This document shows positions 59,314 to 64,000 of a stretch of DNA of 64,000 bases, one piece after another (the stretch's first letter is position 1; every line of letters starts with the position of its first letter). The DNA lies in assembly GCF_000764535.1 (NCBI RefSeq), contig NZ_CP009571.1, positions 682,001-746,000 on the forward strand, read 5' to 3'. Below the pieces are notes generated by a model. The model worked only from the letters and a program-made list of their open reading frames with translations. It searched no databases and was not told the DNA's origin. The position numbers and the translations under genes were made by a program. Origin of the DNA: Sphingomonas taxi. GTDB taxonomy: Bacteria > Pseudomonadota > Alphaproteobacteria > Sphingomonadales > Sphingomonadaceae.

Positions 59314-60110
59314 CGATCAGAACCATCCTGGTGGACGACGAACCGCTCGCGATCCAGGGATTGGAGCTCCGGCTCCAGGCGCATGATGATATCGAGATCA
59401 TCGAGAAATGCTCCAACGGCCGCGAGGCGATCCGCGCGATCAAGACGCACAAGCCCGACCTCGTCTTCCTCGATATCCAGATGCCGGGTTTCGACGGGTT
59501 TTCGGTGGTGCAGGGGCTGATGGAGGTCGAACCGCCGTTGTTCGTCTTCGTCACCGCTTATTCGGACCATGCGCTGCGCGCGTTCGAGGCGCAGGCGGTC
59601 GACTATCTGATGAAGCCGGTCGAGGAGGCGCGGCTCGCCGATACGATCGAGCGGGTGCGGCAGCGCCTGTCCGAGAAGCGCGGCGTCGAGGAGGTCGAGA
59701 AGCTCAAGGAGGTGCTCGCCGAGCATGCCCCCGAGGCGGCGGCCGATATGGTCGAGGGCGGCGACGCGGTCAGCGCCAATCGCTTCGAAAAGCTGATCAA
59801 CATCAAGGATCGCGGCCAGATCTTCCGCGTCGACGTCGATACGATCGAGCGGATCGACGCGGCGGGCGATTATATGTGCATCTACACCGGCGACAACACG
59901 CTGATCCTGCGCGAGACGATGAAGGATCTGGAGAAGCGGCTCGATCCGCGGCGCTTCCAGCGGGTGCACCGGTCGACGATCGTCAATCTCGATCTCGTCA
60001 AGCAGGTCAAGCCGCACACGAATGGCGAATGCTTCCTGGTGCTCAACTCGGGCGCCAGCGTGAAGGTCAGCCGCAGCTATCGCGACGTGGTCGCGCGCTT
60101 CGTGCATTGA
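59310..60110 (+). CDS. LytTR-family response regulator
   Basis: This 266-residue response regulator has a receiver domain with phospho-acceptor Asp55 in LVFLDIQMPG and the conserved Lys in DYLMKPV. A C-terminal LytTR DNA-binding domain follows (VDTIERIDAAGDYMCIYTG then RFQRVHRSTIVNLDLV). It partners the upstream kinase. Such pairs often control a nearby transporter gene; the receptor upstream or the small membrane gene downstream are candidates. Confidence 0.95.
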   Translation: MTIRTILVDDEPLAIQGLELRLQAHDDIEIIEKCSNGREAIRAIKTHKPDLVFLDIQMPGFDGFSVVQGLMEVEPPLFVFVTAYSDHALRAFEAQAVDYLMKPVEEARLADTIERVRQRLSEKRGVEEVEKLKEVLAEHAPEAAADMVEGGDAVSANRFEKLINIKDRGQIFRVDVDTIERIDAAGDYMCIYTGDNTLILRETMKDLEKRLDPRRFQRVHRSTIVNLDLVKQVKPHTNGECFLVLNSGASVKVSRSYRDVVARFVH

Positions 60111-60117
60111 TTAGGAC

Positions 60118-60148
60118 GGCGACGGCCCCCTCCCGGGAGGCCGTCGCC
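60118..60148. terminator. Bidirectional hairpin between lytTR and the small membrane gene
   Basis: GGCGACGGCC pairs with GGCCGTCGCC around an 11-base loop, between two convergent stops only 45 bases apart. There is no T-run. Confidence 0.6.
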
Positions 60149-60154
60149 GGGGGG

Positions 60155-60301
60155 TCAGAGGGCCTTGCGGCCGGTGAAGAGCTGGATCAGGCCGACGATG
60201 ATCGCGACGACCAGCAGGATGTGGATGAGACCACCGGCGATGTGGAGCGAGAAGCCCAGCAGCCAGAGGATCAGCAGGATTACGGCAATCGTCCACAACA
60301 T
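60155..60301 (-). CDS. Lmo0937-like small membrane protein (48 aa)
   Basis: This short ORF encodes 48 residues that are almost all hydrophobic, beginning MLWTIAVILLILWLLGFSLH and ending in FTGRKAL. Two helices with a central glycine-rich turn fit the lmo0937 family (DUF5670) of small stress-associated membrane proteins. A good AAGGGAAG site lies upstream. It is easy to miss because of its size. Function is unknown. Confidence 0.8.
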   Translation of the reverse strand: MLWTIAVILLILWLLGFSLHIAGGLIHILLVVAIIVGLIQLFTGRKAL

Positions 60302-60411
60302 CGTACGGCTTCCCTTCCAAGGCGAGCGGCCAACGGGCCGTCGTGCGGAATAAAACGTTACGCAGGCGTTGCATGTTCCGTTGGCCGATCAACCAATTGG
60401 AACGGCACGGC

Positions 60412-61200
60412 TCAGTGGCCGAATGCGGCGTGGGCGCGATCCGCCAGCCAGGCCAGGGCCTCGGCATGGATGCCCGGCGCGGCGACCATCACGCCGAATG
60501 CGGTGGGATCGGGCTTGTTGTAGCGGAGCGGCGCGCCCAGAGCGTCGCTGACCGTCGCGCCCGCCTCCGCGGCGATCAGCGCGGCGGCGGCGATGTCCCA
60601 TTCGTTGCCCCAGCGCAGCGTGGTCAGCAGATCGGCCTCGTCGGCGGCGACCATCGCCATCCGCAGGGCGATCGAATTGGGCTTGTGGACCGCGGTGAGA
60701 TGCCGGTCGATCTTGGGGAGCGCATCGGTCGGCACGCGCGCCCCCGCCAGCACGTTGCGGTCGCCGGCGTGGAGCGCCACGTCGTTGCGCCACGCCCCCT
60801 GCCCCCGCGTCGCATGCCAGCGCTCGTCGCGCGCCGGGGCGTCGAGCACGCCGAGCACCACCTCGCCGTCATCGACCAGCGCCACCGACACCGCCCAGCC
60901 CGGCCGGCCGCGGATATAGTCGCGGGTGCCGTCGATCGGATCGACCACCCAGACGCGCGACCGCCGGAGCCGGTCGGGACTGTCGACCGTCTCTTCCGAC
61001 AGCCAGCCGGCATCGGGCAGCAGCCCGGCGAGCCGGGCGCGCAGCATCCGGTCGACATCGAGATCGACCTCGCACACCGGACTGCCCGGGGTCTTCTCCC
61101 AGCGCGCGAAATCGGTCTGCCAGCGGGCGAACGCCATCGCCGCCGCCTCGCGCGTCACCGCGACCACCGCGGCGGTCAGGTCGGCGATCGCCTCAGCCAC
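60412..61200 (-). CDS. cysQ: Inositol monophosphatase-family phosphatase (CysQ-like)
   Basis: This is a 262-residue member of the inositol monophosphatase superfamily. The metal-site motifs are WVVDPIDGTRDYI and the WDIAAAALIAAEAGATVSD region. Its likely role is 3'(2'),5'-bisphosphate nucleotidase, recycling PAP, by analogy with CysQ; inositol-phosphate or histidinol-phosphate activity is also possible. Its start overlaps the pmbA stop by 8 bases. Confidence 0.85.
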   Translation of the reverse strand: MAEAIADLTAAVVAVTREAAAMAFARWQTDFARWEKTPGSPVCEVDLDVDRMLRARLAGLLPDAGWLSEETVDSPDRLRRSRVWVVDPIDGTRDYIRGRPGWAVSVALVDDGEVVLGVLDAPARDERWHATRGQGAWRNDVALHAGDRNVLAGARVPTDALPKIDRHLTAVHKPNSIALRMAMVAADEADLLTTLRWGNEWDIAAAALIAAEAGATVSDALGAPLRYNKPDPTAFGVMVAAPGIHAEALAWLADRAHAAFGH

Positions 61201-62542
61201 TCGCGACCGTCATGCCGTCGACCCGCACCGTCGGCACGTTGATGCCGTGACGGAATTCGAGATCGTTCGCGGGGGTGAGCGCAAGGAACATGTCCTTGAG
61301 ATTGCCGGCCACGGTGAACTCCGCGACCGGGCCGGCGATCTGCCCGCCGACGATGCGAAAGCCGGCGGCGCCGCGGCTGTAATCGCCGGTGACGCCGTTG
61401 ATGCCCTGCCCGATCAGCTCGGTGACGTAGACGCCATCGGCGATGTCGGCGATCAGCGTCGCGACGGGCACGATGCCGGCGGCCATATAGAGGTTGCTCG
61501 GCGACACGCCGGGACCGCCGCCGACGCCGCGCGCGGCATGGCCGGTCGGCTCCAGCCCCAATTGCCGCGCCGACCCGCTGTCGAGCAGCCAGGTCTCCAG
61601 CATGCCGTTCTCGACGATCGCGACCGGCGACACCGGCAGCCCCTCGCCGTCGAACGGCCGCGAGCGCAGCCCGTGCGGGCGATGGGGATCGTCGCAGATC
61701 GACACGCCGCCGGCGAACACCTGCGTGCCGAGCGCGTCGAGCAGGAAGCTGGTCTTGCGCGCGATCGCCTGTCCGGAGATCGCGCCGGTGAGATGGCTGA
61801 GCAGCGACGAGCCGACGCGCGGGTCGAACACCACCGGCATCGGCCCGCTCGCGACGCGGCCCGGGTTGCGGCGCGCGACGGCGCGTTCGCCGGCGCGGCG
61901 GCCGATCGCGTCGGGGCTGTCGAGATGCGCGCGCTTGCGGGCGGCGTGGTGCGCATAATCGCGTTCCATGCCGGTCGCGGCATCGCCGGCCAGCACGCTC
62001 GCCGACAGGCTGTAGGCGGTCGCGGCATAGGCGCCGGCGAAGCCGTGGCTGGTCGCCAATGCCCAGATCGAGCGCGACGCGCTCGCACCGCCGCCCTCGC
62101 TGTTGGTGACGCCGGGCACCGCGCGGGCGGCATCTTCCGCCGCCAGCGCCCATTCGCGCAATTCGGCCGGGGTCGGCTCGTCGCCGTCGGCAAGGTCGAG
62201 CAGCGGCGGCGCGCCATGCATCAGCCGGTCCTGCGGCGCGAGCCCGGCCCAGCGATCCTCGGGCGCCTCGCGTGCCATCGCGACGGCGCGGTCGACCAGC
62301 GCATTGGTCGCGTCGGTCGACAGATCGGAGGTGGAGACGCTCGCCGACCGCTGGCCGACGAAGACGCGCAGGCCGAGTTCCTCGCTTTCCGAGCGGCCGA
62401 CATCCTCCAGCGCGCCGAGGCGGACGGAGAGGTCGAGCGAGGCGTCGGCGGCGAAGACGGCATCGGCGGCGTCGGCTCCGGCACGGACGGCACGGGCGAC
62501 GATATCGGCGGCGCGATCGCGCGCCTGATCGGGGGTCAGCAT
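61193..62542 (-). CDS. pmbA: TldD/PmbA family protein (PmbA/TldE)
   Basis: This 449-residue PmbA/TldE protein forms a heterodimeric zinc protease with TldD. That protease matures peptide antibiotics such as microcins and degrades CcdA in E. coli. PmbA supplies the partner lacking the HExxH motif, and none is seen here. Conserved stretches include ELGLRVFVGQRSASVSTSDL and TGDYSRGAAGFRIVGG. TldD is not in this window. Confidence 0.93.
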   Translation of the reverse strand: MLTPDQARDRAADIVARAVRAGADAADAVFAADASLDLSVRLGALEDVGRSESEELGLRVFVGQRSASVSTSDLSTDATNALVDRAVAMAREAPEDRWAGLAPQDRLMHGAPPLLDLADGDEPTPAELREWALAAEDAARAVPGVTNSEGGGASASRSIWALATSHGFAGAYAATAYSLSASVLAGDAATGMERDYAHHAARKRAHLDSPDAIGRRAGERAVARRNPGRVASGPMPVVFDPRVGSSLLSHLTGAISGQAIARKTSFLLDALGTQVFAGGVSICDDPHRPHGLRSRPFDGEGLPVSPVAIVENGMLETWLLDSGSARQLGLEPTGHAARGVGGGPGVSPSNLYMAAGIVPVATLIADIADGVYVTELIGQGINGVTGDYSRGAAGFRIVGGQIAGPVAEFTVAGNLKDMFLALTPANDLEFRHGINVPTVRVDGMTVASG

Positions 62543-62957
62543 CGTTCCGACTTAGGGGGCCAGCCGGCGGGATGCTAGGCCCCGCAATTGTGGCGAATTA
62601 AGGCAACGTGGACAAGATGGACACCTTAACGGAAACGATCCGGCCCCATCGTTTCCGTTTTTGCGATGATGGGAGAAGAACGGGTGCGACATGGCCGGCA
62701 GTATACGGTGCCATCGCCGTGTAGGACATAGCGGGGCATGCGGGGTCAAGCCTACCGTAGGTCGACATTCCGTATCGGGATGCCACGGATTCGCAGAGGT
62801 ACGGAGATGCTGGCGCCGTTGCATCCGTGGTTCCGTGGAAATCTCGTCTCGTCACGGAAGGACTGCGCCTCCCGAGGATCGGACACCTCCATGCCTTTGT
62901 GAAACCCATCTTTGCAGCGAATCGTCCTCATTCAGCAGGTCGAACCGCTTCAAGTTG
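62543..62957. other. Gap between pmbA and the aldo/keto reductase
   Basis: This 415-base gap holds no convincing gene. It contains an orphan terminator-like hairpin at 62629-62662 and a weak inverted repeat, CCACGGAT (62783-62790) against ATCCGTGG (62823-62830). Confidence 0.6.
62629..62662 (+). terminator. Orphan intrinsic terminator-like hairpin
   Basis: ACGGAAACGAT (62629-62639) pairs perfectly with ATCGTTTCCGT (62648-62658) around an eight-base loop, and the second arm runs into TTTTT. It faces the plus strand, where no gene lies upstream. Confidence 0.55.
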
Positions 62958-63968
62958 TTACCCAGCGCGATCCGGGACATTGGCACCCGAACCCTCCGGC
63001 AACAGCAATGCGATCTCGTCGATTTCGGCCGCGCTCAACCGGAACGTGGCGGCGGGCATCAGCGCGTCGACCTGCGTCGGCCGGCGAGCACCGACGATCG
63101 CTCCGGTGACAGCGGACTGACGGAGAACCCATGCGACGGCGACGACGGCCGGACTGACGCCATGTCGCTCGCCGATGGTGCGCATGCCATCGACCAACGC
63201 TAGATTGCGGCTTAACCGAGGTTCCCGAAAGTCGGCCCCGCGCGTCTTGCGCCAGTCATCATCGGGCAGTGCCGCGATGCGCACCGGTGTCATGCTGCCG
63301 GAGAGCAGTCCGGATTGCAGCGTCGAATATGGGATGACACCAACTCCAGCCTGTTCGCAGAACGGGAGGATATTATCCTCCACGTCGCGCATGATCGCCG
63401 AATAGGGCGGCTGCAGCGCAACTATGGGCGCGATCGCGAGGGCACGGCGTAATTGGGCGACGTCGAAATTCGAGACGCCGATCGCACGGATCTTACCGGC
63501 GCGCTGCAGGGTGGCCAATGCGTCAACCGCGGCCTCGATACCGTCGTCAGGATCGTCGGAGGAAAAAGCCGGCCAGTGGATTTGATAGAGATCGATGGTC
63601 TCCACCCCGAGGCGTCGCAAGCTCGCCTCGACCTCGCGGGTCAGGGACATCGGATCGAGTGAGTGGGATATCGCTCGCGTTGTCTCGTCCCATATCAGAC
63701 TGCCCTTGGTGAAGATCATCGGCCGCTTGGCCGCGTCCATCGCTTTGAGCATCTGCCCGACCACGACCTCGGCATGACCCAGGCCATAAACGGCCGCCGT
63801 ATCGATCCAGTTGAGCCCCCGTTCCACAGCACGCTCAAGTGTGGCGATGCTCTCGGCATCGTCTTGCGCGCCCCAGCCGAATTCCCAGTCCGGGCCGGCG
63901 ATTGCCCACGTTCCGAGGCCCAGCGGCGAAATGAGGAGATCGGACGATCCGAGACGACGCAACTTCAT
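62958..63968 (-). CDS. Aldo/keto reductase
   Basis: This 336-residue NADPH-dependent aldo/keto reductase has the TIM-barrel catalytic residues Asp and Tyr in WIDTAAVYGLG, Lys in MIFTKGS and His in YQIHWPAF. The substrate is unknown. Its base use looks somewhat lower in GC than the neighbouring pmbA, possibly a later arrival. The start at 63968 is close to the window edge. Confidence 0.93.
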   Translation of the reverse strand: MKLRRLGSSDLLISPLGLGTWAIAGPDWEFGWGAQDDAESIATLERAVERGLNWIDTAAVYGLGHAEVVVGQMLKAMDAAKRPMIFTKGSLIWDETTRAISHSLDPMSLTREVEASLRRLGVETIDLYQIHWPAFSSDDPDDGIEAAVDALATLQRAGKIRAIGVSNFDVAQLRRALAIAPIVALQPPYSAIMRDVEDNILPFCEQAGVGVIPYSTLQSGLLSGSMTPVRIAALPDDDWRKTRGADFREPRLSRNLALVDGMRTIGERHGVSPAVVAVAWVLRQSAVTGAIVGARRPTQVDALMPAATFRLSAAEIDEIALLLPEGSGANVPDRAG

Positions 63969-64000
63969 GACGAGGCTCCTGCTGACGAATCGTCTATCGC

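Overview
The window is chromosomal DNA of an alphaproteobacterium, most likely Sphingomonas or a close sphingomonad. The evidence is the very high GC content, the dusB-ntrB-ntrC-ntrY-ntrX-hfq-hflX-mazG gene order, an Hfq made of two fused Sm domains, a fused IspDF, a large TonB-dependent receptor, and several families of short paired inverted repeats in the gaps. Nearly all of the sequence is housekeeping. I see no prophage, transposase, integrase, CRISPR array or replication origin.

Layout: 1-2.4 kb holds the end of pepA, then holC, ndk and an acetyltransferase, followed by a repeat-filled gap and a beta-carbonic anhydrase on the other strand. From 3.5 to 7.0 kb lipA and a Coq10/RatA-like gene converge on pncC, a secreted hypothetical protein and ispDF. 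From 7.1 to 16.7 kb is the nitrogen/redox signalling block: dusB, NtrBC, NtrYX, Hfq and HflX. From 24.5 down to 16.7 kb is one tightly packed minus-strand run: lytic transglycosylase, D-Ala-D-Ala carboxypeptidase, holB, metG, tatD, a metallo-beta-lactamase fold enzyme, a membrane-anchored aspartic protease and mazG.

From 24.6 to 26.8 kb, next to a tRNA-Ser gene, lies a small cassette that looks less GC-rich than its surroundings: a LysR regulator divergent from a 25-codon leader ORF, a cupin and a DUF4865 protein. After it come an S9 prolyl oligopeptidase, an MFS exporter, a DUF885 lipoprotein, an alpha/beta hydrolase, acetyl-CoA synthetase, and the CstA-YbdD organic-acid uptake pair. A 35-residue cysteine-rich membrane peptide sits between YbdD and a MarR regulator. 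MarR is divergent from an EmrA-EmrB-NodT tripartite efflux operon with a clear palindromic operator, and a GntR regulator follows.

From 43.3 to 55.1 kb are tRNA-Pro, yajC-secD-secF, a Mth938-like gene, a glycosyltransferase with mannose-6-phosphate isomerase, bamD, recN, a Tat-signal SDR oxidoreductase and ligA. The end holds a TonB-dependent receptor with a strong terminator, a LytS-type kinase with a LytTR regulator, a small membrane protein, a cysQ-like phosphatase with pmbA, and an aldo/keto reductase.

The points most worth a second look are the double Hfq, an NtrX that has lost the sigma-54 contact motif while NtrC keeps it, the 35-residue cysteine-rich peptide, the LysR-leader-cupin-DUF4865 cassette, and the paired palindromic repeats. 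None of these is proven to be a new system from sequence alone.
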